From Vicinamibacterales bacterium (lineage in GTDB: Bacteria; Acidobacteriota; Vicinamibacteria; Vicinamibacterales; UBA2999): a stretch of 64,000 nt of DNA. Made by a program: the position numbers and the translations under genes. Shown in pieces: positions 34,064 through 42,625 of the stretch. Under the pieces are notes generated by a model. That model did no database searches. It was not told the origin of the DNA and worked only from the letters and a program-made list of their open reading frames with translations. Each line of letters opens with the position of its first letter. The stretch's first letter is position 1. Location: the NCBI GenBank assembly GCA_041659285.1, contig JBAZYO010000013.1, positions 62,001 to 126,000 of the forward strand. The letters are read 5' to 3'.

Positions 34064-35180
34064 AATCGCGGTCGTGTTGGCGATTGGCCTGGCTATCGGC
34101 ACCCCTAAAGGGGTGCCCTACCTGATGGCACAGCCGAATGCGGCGTGGAAAGAAGCCACCGCCGGCTACACCTTCGCGTTCCCGCGCGACCATGCGTCCC
34201 ACCCGGACTACAAGATCGAGTGGTGGTACTACACCGGCAACGTGAAGGCGAACGACGGCCGGCGGTTTGGCTACCAGGTCACCTTCTTTCGGGTCGGCAT
34301 CGATGCGGCGCCGAGCAATCCGTCGAAGTGGGCCATCCGCGATCTGTTCATGACGCACCTGGCCATCAGCGATCCGTCGGGCCGGCGCTATCGCTATGCG
34401 GAGAAGCTGACACGCGGCGGGCCGGGACTGGCGGGGGCGGCGGTCGATCGCTACCAGGTGTGGAACGACGACTGGACGGCGTCGCTCAACGACCGCGGCC
34501 AGCACGTCCTGAAGGCGAACAATCCCAAGGTCGGGCTCGAGTTGACCCTCGATGAAGGCAAGGCGCCGGCCATCAACGGCATCGACGGCATCAGCCAGAA
34601 GGGCGCGGAGGCCGGCAACGCCTCGCACTACTACTCCCTCACCCGCATGCCCACGCGCGGCACGCTGGTGGTGGATGGCCAACGGTTCGAGGTCACCGGC
34701 GACAGCTGGATGGACCACGAGTTCGGCACGAGCTTCCTGGAGCCGGGCCAGCGCGGGTGGGACTGGCTGTCGATTCAACTCTCAGACAACCGCGAGCTGA
34801 TGATCTACCAGCTTCGACGCGCCGACGGCAGCCGCGACCCGCGATCGAGCGGCACGCTGGTGGGCAGCGACGGCAAGACGACGCATCTCGGGGTCAACCA
34901 GTTCTCGCTGACGCCGGGACGCGCCACGTTCAAGTCGAAGAACGGCGCCGTCTACCCTACCGAGTGGTCGATCGCGATTCCGTCGGAGAAGCTGGACCTG
35001 AAGGTGACCACGCCGCTGAACGACCAGGAGCTGGCGCTCGAGCGCTCCACCGGCGTCGCCTACTGGGAAGGCGCCATCGATGTCTCCGGCACCCGTGCCG
35101 GTCAACCGGTGACCGGCGCCGGGTATCTCGAAATGACCGGCTACTTCGGCAGCTTGGGACGCGTACTCTCAGGCCGATGA
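34053..35180 (+). CDS. AttH/CrtC-type lipocalin-like protein
   Basis: A 375-residue protein of the AttH/carotenoid 1,2-hydratase-like family: HPDYKIEWWYYTGNVKANDG is the family signature, followed by GDSWMDHEFGTSFLEPGQRG, GWDWLSIQLSDNRELMIYQL and an ending with YWEGAIDVSG. The two lipocalin barrels are complete. In ABC operons like this one the AttH protein is thought to act in the periplasm with the transporter; carotenoid hydration is unlikely without other crt genes. A palindromic repeat encodes GTPKGVPY inside the signal-peptide region. It overlaps the next gene by 4 nt (ATGA). Confidence 0.88.
   Translation: MTNRIAVVLAIGLAIGTPKGVPYLMAQPNAAWKEATAGYTFAFPRDHASHPDYKIEWWYYTGNVKANDGRRFGYQVTFFRVGIDAAPSNPSKWAIRDLFMTHLAISDPSGRRYRYAEKLTRGGPGLAGAAVDRYQVWNDDWTASLNDRGQHVLKANNPKVGLELTLDEGKAPAINGIDGISQKGAEAGNASHYYSLTRMPTRGTLVVDGQRFEVTGDSWMDHEFGTSFLEPGQRGWDWLSIQLSDNRELMIYQLRRADGSRDPRSSGTLVGSDGKTTHLGVNQFSLTPGRATFKSKNGAVYPTEWSIAIPSEKLDLKVTTPLNDQELALERSTGVAYWEGAIDVSGTRAGQPVTGAGYLEMTGYFGSLGRVLSGR
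34098..34117 (+). repeat. GGCACCCC palindrome inside the signal-peptide region
   Basis: GGCACCCC, 4-nt loop, GGGGTGCC, followed by CTAC, the same element as at 24463 and 24509. Here it is in frame and supplies codons 16-23 of the AttH-like gene. Confidence 0.8.
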
Positions 35181-36133
35181 AGATTGCCATCGTCGGCGCC
35201 GGGATCGCGGGACTGTCTGCCGCGCGGGCGCTTCGCGAGCGCGGCGAGGAGGTCGTCACCTTCGAGCGCTCCCACGGCCCGGGCGGGCGCGTCGCCACGA
35301 GGCACGTGAGCGGGCTCGACATGCCGAAGGGCGCCGCCGGCGCCATCCTGTCATTCGATTACGGCGCGCAGTACTTCACCGCGCGCGATCCGCGCTTTGC
35401 CGCGGTGGTGGACGGCTGGCTCCGCGATCGCATCGCCGCCAGGTGGGACGGCCGCCTGGTGAGCTTCGACGCGGAAGGCTGGGAGGACGTCGAGCCAGGC
35501 AGCGACCGCTTCGTCGGCATCCCCGGCATGAGCGCGATCGCCACCGCCCTGGCCGCCACGCTCGAGATCCGCTACCACCAGCGCATCGAGTCGATCGCGC
35601 CGCTGGCGCGCGAGTTCGATCGCGTGATTGTCGCCGTGACCGCGGACCAGGCGCGGCCGCTGGTGGCGCACATCCCCGATCTGGCGGCGGCGGTGGCCGC
35701 GGTCGTGACGCGACCGTGCTGGGCGGTGGTCGCGGCCTTCGATGAGCGGGTGCCGGCGCGGTTCGACGGCGCCTTCGTGCACGGCAGCCCGCTCGGATGG
35801 GTGGCGCGCAACCAGTCGAAGCCAAAGCGCGAGTGGAAGGTGGATGCGTGGGTCCTGCACGCGACCCCGTCCTGGAGCAGCGCGCACATCGATGACGATC
35901 CGGAGATGGTGGGCTCGTTCCTGATGGAAGCGTTCCACGACCTGATCCCGGCGGGCCTGCCGCGCGCCTTCTACGCCACGGCGCATCGCTGGCGCTACGC
36001 GGTGGCGGATCCGCCACTTGCGGTGGGCGCGATCCATGACGCGGAGTCGAGAGTCACGTTGTGTGGAGATTGGTGCCGGGGGACGCGGATTGAGGATGCG
36101 TTCCTCAGCGGGCTGTCTGCCGCCACTGCGTAG
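35177..36133 (+). CDS. FAD-dependent oxidoreductase, renalase-like
   Basis: A 318-residue flavoprotein. The N-terminus KIAIVGAGIAGLSAARALRE is the dinucleotide-binding fold, followed by TFERSHGPGGRVATR and YGAQYFTARDPRF, typical of renalase-like NAD(P)/FAD amine-oxidase relatives. The C-terminus LCGDWCRGTRIEDAFLSGLS completes the FAD site. It is coupled to the AttH-like gene by ATGA and is the last gene of the transporter operon; whether it modifies the transported molecule is unknown. Confidence 0.9.
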   Translation: MKIAIVGAGIAGLSAARALRERGEEVVTFERSHGPGGRVATRHVSGLDMPKGAAGAILSFDYGAQYFTARDPRFAAVVDGWLRDRIAARWDGRLVSFDAEGWEDVEPGSDRFVGIPGMSAIATALAATLEIRYHQRIESIAPLAREFDRVIVAVTADQARPLVAHIPDLAAAVAAVVTRPCWAVVAAFDERVPARFDGAFVHGSPLGWVARNQSKPKREWKVDAWVLHATPSWSSAHIDDDPEMVGSFLMEAFHDLIPAGLPRAFYATAHRWRYAVADPPLAVGAIHDAESRVTLCGDWCRGTRIEDAFLSGLSAATA

Positions 36134-36174
36134 GGGTCAGACCCCTCGGCACTCCTTGCTCGGGGTCAGACCCC
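36132..36174. repeat. two GGGGTCAGACCCC palindromes
   Basis: GGGGTCAGACCCC occurs at 36133-36145 and 36162-36174 between two converging genes; the first covers the stop codon of the oxidoreductase gene. It may act as a two-way terminator. Confidence 0.65.
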
Positions 36175-36821
36175 TATTCGTTTTTCGGAAGCCCCTTCTT
36201 CTTGTTGGGCTTGACCACGCGGCCACGATCGCCGCCGGTCCAGCGCATCTGCACGAGCGTGCCGAGGGCGCCCAACCCGAACCAGGCCCACGGCAGCCAC
36301 GACAGCCCCGGCGCCGGATTCAGCGGATACGCCACCCACACATCCCCCTGCGCGGCGGCCTTGAGCGGCCCGCTGTCGCCCATCAACGCCAGGCCACCGA
36401 CCAGCAGCGTCCAGGCGCCGCCGAAGGCGGTGCCCAGGATGATCACGTAGCGCTGGAGCCACGTCGCCAGCACGGCGCCGGCCACGGAGAACAGCACCAC
36501 CACGAAGGGATGCGGATCGCCTTCGACCTGCGTCCAAATCAAGTTGACGATGAGGGCGCCGATGCCGGCGCCGACCAGCGCCACGCCGACGAAGTAGGCG
36601 GCCAGCAGCAGCGTCGCGCCGGCGATGCCGCCGACCAGGGCGGCAATCACCATGGGGGTGGTGTCAGTGGCGCCGAACACCGAGCTGGCGGCCAGCGCGC
36701 CGATGATGAAGCCGAAAATGGCCAGCACCACCTTGAACGAGCGGTAACCGAAGAAACACGCCAGAAACCCGCCAGCCATCAGGACGGCGGCGGCTGGAAC
36801 CTGATACGCGGCTGGGAGCAT
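36174..36821 (-). CDS. multi-span membrane protein, DUF4203/TMEM198-like
   Basis: A 215-residue integral membrane protein with about seven hydrophobic helices. The segment FFGYRSFKVVLAIFGFIIGA is characteristic of the DUF4203/TMEM198 group; a Lys/Arg-rich tail (RGRVVKPNKKKG) should be cytoplasmic. Function unknown. It lies 13 nt downstream of recR on the same strand and could be its last operon member. Confidence 0.8.
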   Translation of the reverse strand: MLPAAYQVPAAAVLMAGGFLACFFGYRSFKVVLAIFGFIIGALAASSVFGATDTTPMVIAALVGGIAGATLLLAAYFVGVALVGAGIGALIVNLIWTQVEGDPHPFVVVLFSVAGAVLATWLQRYVIILGTAFGGAWTLLVGGLALMGDSGPLKAAAQGDVWVAYPLNPAPGLSWLPWAWFGLGALGTLVQMRWTGGDRGRVVKPNKKKGLPKNE

Positions 36822-36834
36822 GGGGTAGCCGATT

Positions 36835-37431
36835 CTACACTTCCCGGCGCCCGTCCATCGCTTTCCCGACCGTCAGGTCGTCGGCGTAGTCGATGTCACT
36901 GCCCACCGGGATGCCGGTGGCAATGCGGGTCACGCGGATGCCGAGGGGCTTGAGGAGGCGGGCCAGGTAAATGGCGGTGGCCTCGCCTTCCACGTTCGGA
37001 TTGGTGGCAAGGATCACTTCGTCCACGCCGTCGGTGCCGATGCGGGCGAGCAGGCCCTTGATCTTCAGGTCGTCCGGGCCGACGCCCTGGAGCGGCGAGA
37101 TGGCGCCCATCAGCACGTGATACACGCCCTTGAAGCCGCCGCTGCGATCGACCACGTTGACGTTCTGCGGTTCTTCGACGACGCAAATCACGCGGTGGTC
37201 GCGGGCCTCGTCGCCGCACATCAGGCAGGGGTCGGTGTCGGTGATGTTGTTGCAGGTGGTGCAGTAGGTGACGCGATCCTTGACGTCGCGAATCGCCTGG
37301 CACAACCGCTCGGCATCCTCGCGCGGCGTGCGCAGGATGTGAAACGCCAGCCGCTGCGCGCTCTTGGCGCCGACGCCGGGCAGCTTCTTGAACTGATCGA
37401 CCAGCTCCTGCAGGGAGGCGGGAAGCGACAT
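36835..37431 (-). CDS. recR: recombination mediator protein RecR
   Basis: A 198-residue RecR, which with RecF and RecO loads RecA at gaps. Helix-hairpin-helix FKKLPGVGAKSAQRLAFHIL, zinc finger YCTTCNNITDTDPCLMCGD and Toprim region (ICVVEEPQNV; ATNPNVEGEATA) are all present, with the C-terminal Walker-like ATGIPVGSDIDYADDLT. The start overlaps the ybaB stop by one base, matching the common dnaX-ybaB-recR operon. Confidence 0.97.
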   Translation of the reverse strand: MSLPASLQELVDQFKKLPGVGAKSAQRLAFHILRTPREDAERLCQAIRDVKDRVTYCTTCNNITDTDPCLMCGDEARDHRVICVVEEPQNVNVVDRSGGFKGVYHVLMGAISPLQGVGPDDLKIKGLLARIGTDGVDEVILATNPNVEGEATAIYLARLLKPLGIRVTRIATGIPVGSDIDYADDLTVGKAMDGRREV

Positions 37432-37727
37432 CAGAGCCCCGGCAGGCCCATGCCGCCGAGCAGGCCGCCCATCTTCTGCTTCATCGCCTCGTCCACCTTG
37501 CGGTGCGCGTCGTTGACGGCGGCGACAATCAGGTCCTGCAGCATGCCGACGTCTTCCTTCGAGACGACCTCGGGGTCGATGTGGAGGCGCTGGAGGTGCT
37601 TGTGGCCGTTCACGACCACGGTGACCATGCCGCCGCCCGCGGTCGCTTCGACCGAGAGCTCCGACATCTGCTGCTGCAGGCGCTCCTGCATCTCCTGCGC
37701 CTGCTTCATCATGTTCTTGATATCCAT
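37431..37727 (-). CDS. ybaB: YbaB/EbfC nucleoid-associated protein
   Basis: A 98-residue protein: DIKNMMKQAQEMQERLQQQM is the N-terminal helix, GGGMVTVVVNGHKHLQRLHI the beta sheet, and DLIVAAVNDAHRKVDEAMKQ the C-terminal helix, ending in the usual Gly/Met-rich tail. It forms tweezer-like dimers on DNA. It is placed 15 nt after dnaX and overlaps recR by one base. Confidence 0.95.
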   Translation of the reverse strand: MDIKNMMKQAQEMQERLQQQMSELSVEATAGGGMVTVVVNGHKHLQRLHIDPEVVSKEDVGMLQDLIVAAVNDAHRKVDEAMKQKMGGLLGGMGLPGL

Positions 37728-37742
37728 GGGCGTGGGGCTTGC

Positions 37743-39449
37743 CTACCTCTCCTCCACGGTGGTCTTCTCAACCGGGAAAATCTCCAGCACCGCCTGCACG
37801 GTGGAGTTGGCCATGGCTTCGGCCTTGACGTCATCCGAGCTGCCCGCCTTCGCCGAGGCTCCGGCGGACAAGCCGCCAGCCGCGGCCACCGGCGACCCCA
37901 AGGTCGAGGGCGCGGGAGCGGGCGGCGCGCCGGCCTCGGCGATCACAATCGACACCGGGATGGCCCGTCCGGCCACCTTTTCGGCAATCGTCGCCAGCCA
38001 GGCCTTCTGGTCTTCGCACTGCGCTTTCGCGTTCTTCTTGTTGGGCTGAAAGGCGAAGGTAATACCCGACGCCGTCGCCTCGATCGAATACGCCGAGGCC
38101 ACCACGAGATTGTAGAACGTGGACTTCGCCGACTTGATCTCGGCCAGGAAGGCATCTTTCAACGACCCGTCGCTGGCACTCGCGGCCACCGCCGGTTTGG
38201 GCGCTGGAGCCGGTGGAGCCACGGCGGGAGCCATCGCGACGGGCTTCGGAGCAGCCGCGGGCCTGGCAGCAACCGCGACGGGGGCGCGCGGTGCCAACGC
38301 CGGCCGGGCCGGCGTCTTTTCCGCGAGGCCGAGTAGTTCGCCGAGCGGGACTAGCTTACGGAGGTGCATGAGGCGAAGAAGCCCCATCTCGAGGTTGTAG
38401 CGCGGCTGGTCCGACACGCGCACTTCCTGCTCCGTCTTGGTCAGCAGGTCGAAGCCGCGCAGCAAATCCTCGCGCGACCATTGACCGGCCATGGCGAGCA
38501 GGCGCTCGCGCTCGGAATCCGCCGCCACGTCCGGATCCGAGGAACGCTTGGGGTCCACGGACAGGATGAGGAGGTCCCGCGTCGCGCGGGCCAACTCGCG
38601 GCACAGCAGGCGCAGGTCGTAGCCGCGCTCGATGGCGCGTTCGACCAGCGCAAACGCCGCCGGCGCGTCTTCGCTGACCACCGCGTCGAGCATGTCGAAC
38701 ACCAGGTCGCGCCCGACCAGGCCGAGCACCGTGACCACGTCTTCGACGGCGATGGTGTCGCCGGCGAACGCGCGCACCTGGTCGAAGGCGCTGAGCGAGT
38801 CGCGCATGCTGCCTTCACCGGCGCGGGCCAGCAGCATCAGGCCGGCTTCGGAAATCTCGATCTTCTCTTCCGCGGCGATGGTCCGCAGTTGATCGGCGAC
38901 CACCTTGGCGGAAATCGTCCGGAACTCGTAGACCTGCGAGCGCGACAGCACGGTGTCGGGAATCTTGTGCTGCTCGGTCGTCGCCATCATGAAGATGACG
39001 TGCGGCGGCGGCTCTTCAATCGACTTCAGCAGCGCATTGAACGACGACGCCGACAGCATGTGGACTTCGTCGATGATGAAGACCTTGTAGCGGTTGCGGA
39101 CCGGCGCGATGGCGAGCCCCTCGATCACCACCTCGCGCACGTTGTCCACGCCGGTGTGGGTCGCGGCGTCGATCTCGAGCACGTCGATGTCGCGGCCTTC
39201 GGCAATCTCGATGCACGCGTCGCAGACGCCGCACGGGTCGGGCGTCGGCCCCTTGGCGCAGCTCAGCGCGCGCGCCAGGATGCGCGCCGTCGTGGTCTTG
39301 CCGCACCCGCGCGGGCCGGAAAACACGAACGCCTGCGCGATGCGTTTGCTCTTGAGCGCGTTCTTGAGCGTGCGCGTGACCGCCTGCTGCCCGAGGACGT
39401 CCTCGAAGCGTTGCGGTCGCCATTTTCTGGCTAGGACTTGGTAGGCCAT
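37743..39449 (-). CDS. dnaX: DNA polymerase III subunit gamma/tau
   Basis: A 568-residue clamp-loader subunit. Walker A FSGPRGCGKTTTARILARAL, zinc cluster CAKGPTPDPCGVCDACIEI, Walker B IDEVHMLSASSFNALLKSIE and SRSQ arginine finger are intact; the C-terminal tau part is short. The Ala/Pro-rich linker (about residues 385-430) and a second linker near the C-terminus are low in complexity; the second contains a dispersed repeat (37843-37875). No slippery A-run for gamma synthesis is obvious. No Shine-Dalgarno sequence precedes the ATG, which abuts the SRP RNA gene. Confidence 0.96.
   Translation of the reverse strand: MAYQVLARKWRPQRFEDVLGQQAVTRTLKNALKSKRIAQAFVFSGPRGCGKTTTARILARALSCAKGPTPDPCGVCDACIEIAEGRDIDVLEIDAATHTGVDNVREVVIEGLAIAPVRNRYKVFIIDEVHMLSASSFNALLKSIEEPPPHVIFMMATTEQHKIPDTVLSRSQVYEFRTISAKVVADQLRTIAAEEKIEISEAGLMLLARAGEGSMRDSLSAFDQVRAFAGDTIAVEDVVTVLGLVGRDLVFDMLDAVVSEDAPAAFALVERAIERGYDLRLLCRELARATRDLLILSVDPKRSSDPDVAADSERERLLAMAGQWSREDLLRGFDLLTKTEQEVRVSDQPRYNLEMGLLRLMHLRKLVPLGELLGLAEKTPARPALAPRAPVAVAARPAAAPKPVAMAPAVAPPAPAPKPAVAASASDGSLKDAFLAEIKSAKSTFYNLVVASAYSIEATASGITFAFQPNKKNAKAQCEDQKAWLATIAEKVAGRAIPVSIVIAEAGAPPAPAPSTLGSPVAAAGGLSAGASAKAGSSDDVKAEAMANSTVQAVLEIFPVEKTTVEER
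37843..37875 (-). repeat. AFAKATAGK-type repeat inside dnaX
   Basis: This 33-bp stretch differs by about five bases from 47735-47767. Its inverted arms (CGCCTTCGCC facing CGGCGGAC) define a REP-like family. In dnaX it encodes part of the linker GGLSAGASAKAGSS. Confidence 0.6.
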
Positions 39450-39458
39450 CTGAAGGGG

Positions 39459-39572
39459 AAACTCGGCCCGGAGGTCCTCAGCACATCACGGAAACGACTT
39501 AGCGCTGCTGCCTTCCGGCCCTGACGCGATTCGTCGCCCTGAGATTGCCGAGGTTCCGGGCCGAACCCTCAG
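39459..39572 (-). ncRNA. ffs: signal recognition particle RNA (4.5S type)
   Basis: The minus strand contains the hallmark apical loop GGGCCGGAAGGCAGCAGCG (Ffh-binding GGAA tetraloop and the AGCAG internal loop). The ends close in a helix: TCGGCCCGGA (39555-39564) pairs perfectly with TCCGGGCCGA (39463-39472), and CCTCGGCA pairs with TGCTGAGG inside it. Length is about 114 nt, no Alu domain, so the small bacterial form. TGCTACACT just upstream is an extended -10 promoter. Position immediately before dnaX is typical. Confidence 0.92.
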
Positions 39573-39717
39573 TGTAGCACCTGACGCCTTCGACTGTGCG
39601 GCCGCACACCGCACACCCCAACGCGCACCTGCCGGCATCCGTAAGTTGTTGACCCGAGGCCACTTGTCCTTGCCGCGGCCACGGTGCTATTCTTGCTCCG
39701 CATCGGGGTAGTTCCCC

Positions 39718-40839
39718 ATGATTCACTTTCCACCGGACAGCCAAAGCGACTCGGAACTGTACGGCGAGCCCGACCGGCTCAGCCTGCTCATCCGGGCCGC
39801 CCACATCGTCGTCGTGGACGACGAGCCGCAGAACGTGCGGCTGCTGACCGCCACGCTCGAGCGCGGCGGCTTCCAGTCGGTTACCGGCCTGACCGATGCG
39901 CGCGAGCTCAAGGCCCTGGTCGTGTCGTCGCCGCCGGACCTGGTGATCACCGACCTCCACATGCCCGACTGCGACGGCTTTGGCGTGCTCGACATCCTGG
40001 CGCCGCTGATCAACCAGGAACGCCTCCCCGTGCTGGTGATCACCGGGGACGGCTCGCGCGACGCGCGCCAGCAGGCGCTGACCCGCGGCGCCAAGGACTT
40101 CGTCACCAAGCCCTTCGACCTGGTCGAGGTGCTGCTCCGCGTCCGCAACCTGCTCGAAAGCCGGATGCTGTTCCAGGACCTGCGCAAGCAGAACCGCACC
40201 CTGCTCGAATCGGCGATCGGCCGCACCAAGGAGCTGGAGTCCTCCCGCATCGAGATGATCGAGCGCCTCGCCCTCGCCGCCGAGTACCGGGATGACGAGA
40301 CCAGCCAGCACAACCTTCGGGTCGGCGAGCTCTCGGCGAAAATGGCGGAACGGGCCGGGCTCACGCCGGAGGAAGCCGGGCTGCTCCGCCGCGCCGCCGC
40401 CCTCCACGACATCGGCAAGATTGGCATTCCCGACGCCCTGCTGCGCAAGCCGGGCGCGCTCACCGAAAGCGAGTTGCGCGTGATGCGCACGCACACCAGC
40501 ATCGGCGCCCGCATCCTCGGCGGCAGCCACAGTCCGCTCCTGCAGCTGGCGGAATCGGTCGCCATGACCCACCACGAGTTTTTCGACGGCACCGGCTACC
40601 CGCGCGGGTTAGTGGGCACCGACATCCCGATCTCGGGCCGCATTGTCGCGGTGGCCGATGCGTTTGATGCGATCACCAACGATCGGCCGTATCGCCAGGC
40701 GCGGTCGGTCGAGGTGGCGCTCGCGGTCCTGCGCGAGGAATACGACCGGCACTACGAGGGCCGCCTGATCGACGCGCTCGTTGAGATTGTCGGCGGTCAG
40801 GCCGGGGTCGCGATCAAGGTCGCCGCCAGCCGCTCGTAG
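39718..40839 (+). CDS. response regulator with HD-GYP c-di-GMP phosphodiesterase domain
   Basis: A 373-residue protein. Receiver domain: acidic pair in HIVVVDDEPQNVRLL, phospho-acceptor Asp in VITDLHMPDCDG, Lys in FVTKPFDL. After a coiled coil (about residues 140-185) an HD-GYP domain follows: AALHDIGKIGIPDALLRKPG and HHEFFDGTGYPRGL with the GYP triplet. It should cleave cyclic di-GMP when phosphorylated by an unknown kinase. The 3' end overlaps dapE tail to tail by 43 nt. Confidence 0.93.
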   Translation: MIHFPPDSQSDSELYGEPDRLSLLIRAAHIVVVDDEPQNVRLLTATLERGGFQSVTGLTDARELKALVVSSPPDLVITDLHMPDCDGFGVLDILAPLINQERLPVLVITGDGSRDARQQALTRGAKDFVTKPFDLVEVLLRVRNLLESRMLFQDLRKQNRTLLESAIGRTKELESSRIEMIERLALAAEYRDDETSQHNLRVGELSAKMAERAGLTPEEAGLLRRAAALHDIGKIGIPDALLRKPGALTESELRVMRTHTSIGARILGGSHSPLLQLAESVAMTHHEFFDGTGYPRGLVGTDIPISGRIVAVADAFDAITNDRPYRQARSVEVALAVLREEYDRHYEGRLIDALVEIVGGQAGVAIKVAASRS

Positions 40840-41804
40840 ACCTCAACGGCCTGATCCAGTTCCGCAATCGCGACGTGTTCGCGGTCCGTGTGTGCCACGT
40901 GGATCGAGCCTGGTCCCAGCAGAAGCGGACGGCCCCAGTTCGACAGGAGCGGCACGTCGCTGACGTACGAGAACACCGCGGTCTCGAACCCGGGCACGGT
41001 GTGCAGCCGCACCGCCGGCACTTCCAGCACTTCTTCCACCTTCACCCGGTTCGCCAGCGCCGCCGCCAGCGTGGCGCGAATCGCGTCGTGATCGCCGACG
41101 CTGCGGAAGAACACTTCGGCCTCGGCATGCGCCGGGATCACGTTCGGCGCGACGCCGCCGTTGATCAGGCCCACCGTGTAGTGCGTGGTGCCGAGCAGCG
41201 GATCCGCCGGCCAGTCGGCCGCGCGCAGCGACATCAGGCAGTCGAGGAGCTTGTCGATGGCCGACTCGCCGAGCTCGGGATAGCCCGAGTGGGCGGCCGT
41301 GCCTGCGGCGGTGAGGCGGACGCGAAAGCAGCCGCGCGTCGCGGCGCCCAACCGCAGATCGGTGGGCTCGCCGTTGATCAGGAAGCGCGACTTCGAGGCG
41401 ATGCGGTTGGCGGCCCTGGCGCCGTCGCTGCCCCGCTCCTCGCCGGCCACGAACACCAGGCCAATGCGCGTCTCGCCCGCGGCGCGCAGCCGTTCGGCGG
41501 CCGCGACCTGCGCCGCCAGGATGCCCTTGGCGTCGCAGGCGCCGCGCCCGTGGAGCAGGCCGCCCTCGATGCGGCTCGGGAAGAACGGCGGCACGCAGTC
41601 GAAGTGCGTGGAGAACACGACCTCCGGTTCGCCGACCGCGGCAATGACGTTGGCGCGGCCGTTGCCGAGGGGCTGCTCGAGCACCGAATAGCCGCGGTCA
41701 CGCAGGAACTGCGCGAGCACGGCGGCGACCCGGCCTTCCTGGCCGGTGGTCGAGTCGATGTCGATGAGCTGTCGCGCGAGCGCGAGGTGATCTACCGGAT
41801 CCAC
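40797..41804 (-). CDS. dapE: M20 deacylase, probable succinyl-diaminopimelate desuccinylase
   Basis: A 335-residue M20 metallopeptidase-family deacylase: metal ligands in FSTHFDCVPPF, GRGACDAKGI and AGEERGSDG, and a catalytic dimerisation domain with NGGVAPNVIPAHAEAEVFF. Sequence alone allows ArgE, DapE or LysK. Position as the last gene of asd-lysC-dapB-dapA-dapD makes DapE the best call: removal of succinate from N-succinyl-LL-diaminopimelate. It overlaps dapD by 13 nt. Confidence 0.85.
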   Translation of the reverse strand: MDPVDHLALARQLIDIDSTTGQEGRVAAVLAQFLRDRGYSVLEQPLGNGRANVIAAVGEPEVVFSTHFDCVPPFFPSRIEGGLLHGRGACDAKGILAAQVAAAERLRAAGETRIGLVFVAGEERGSDGARAANRIASKSRFLINGEPTDLRLGAATRGCFRVRLTAAGTAAHSGYPELGESAIDKLLDCLMSLRAADWPADPLLGTTHYTVGLINGGVAPNVIPAHAEAEVFFRSVGDHDAIRATLAAALANRVKVEEVLEVPAVRLHTVPGFETAVFSYVSDVPLLSNWGRPLLLGPGSIHVAHTDREHVAIAELDQAVEVYERLAATLIATPA

Positions 41805-42625
41805 TGTTCGAGTTCCGTTTTCGCGTCGGTCCTGTCGTCGCGGTACTTCACGATCACGGGGGTCGCGAGCGACAGGCCCCAGTCCTTGCCCGCGCCCACG
41901 GTCACCGCGCGCGCGCCCGGCACCACCACCGCGCCCACCGGCACCACGAGCGGCTGTCCCGGCGACGGCCTGATGATCGTGCCGTTGACGAGATCGTAGA
42001 CCGGCGTCGAGCCGGTCAGCACCGTGCCGGCGGCAATCACCGCGCGCTCCTTGATCACGGCGCCTTCGTAGATGCCGGTGTTGCCGCCCACCAGCACGTC
42101 GTCTTCGATGATCACCGGCAGCGCGCCGACCGGCTCGAGCACGCCGCCGATTTGCGCGGCGGCGCTGATGTGCACGCGCGCGCCGATCTGCGCGCAGGAT
42201 CCGATCAAGGCGTGCGAGTCCACCAGCGAGCCGTCACCGACATAAGCGCCGATGTTGATGTACATGGGCGGCATGCAGATCACGCCGCGGGCCACGTAGG
42301 CGCCGCCGCGGATGGCCGAGCCGCCCGGGACAATGCGAATACCGGCGCCCACGCCCGGGGTCCGCACCGCTTGCGTGTCTTTGTCGTAGAACGGCAGGCC
42401 GGCCGACATCTCCACCAGGTCGCCGAAGCGAAAGCCAAGCAGGATGCCCTGCTTGACCCAGGTGTTGACGCGCCAGCCGCTGGGCGTCGAGTAGTCCGGT
42501 TGCGCCGCGCGCACCGTGCCGGCCTCGAGGGCCGCCTTCAGTTCGTCAAACGCCGCGCGGGCCGCCGCCTTGTTGGCGCCGGAGCCGGCGGCGACGAGTG
42601 ATTCGATGTTTTCCTGGAGTGTCAT
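41792..42625 (-). CDS. dapD: tetrahydrodipicolinate N-succinyltransferase
   Basis: A 277-residue left-handed beta-helix acyltransferase. TLQENIESLVAAGSGANKAA is the N-terminal domain; GWRVNTWVKQGILLGFRFG and hexapeptide repeats (YINIGAYVGDGSLVDSHALI; CAQIGARVHISAAAQIGGVL) follow, with VLVGGNTGIYEGAVIKERAV near the C-terminus. It transfers succinate from succinyl-CoA to tetrahydrodipicolinate. The start at 42625 is used because ATGA overlaps the dapA stop. Confidence 0.95.
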   Translation of the reverse strand: MTLQENIESLVAAGSGANKAAARAAFDELKAALEAGTVRAAQPDYSTPSGWRVNTWVKQGILLGFRFGDLVEMSAGLPFYDKDTQAVRTPGVGAGIRIVPGGSAIRGGAYVARGVICMPPMYINIGAYVGDGSLVDSHALIGSCAQIGARVHISAAAQIGGVLEPVGALPVIIEDDVLVGGNTGIYEGAVIKERAVIAAGTVLTGSTPVYDLVNGTIIRPSPGQPLVVPVGAVVVPGARAVTVGAGKDWGLSLATPVIVKYRDDRTDAKTELEQWIR

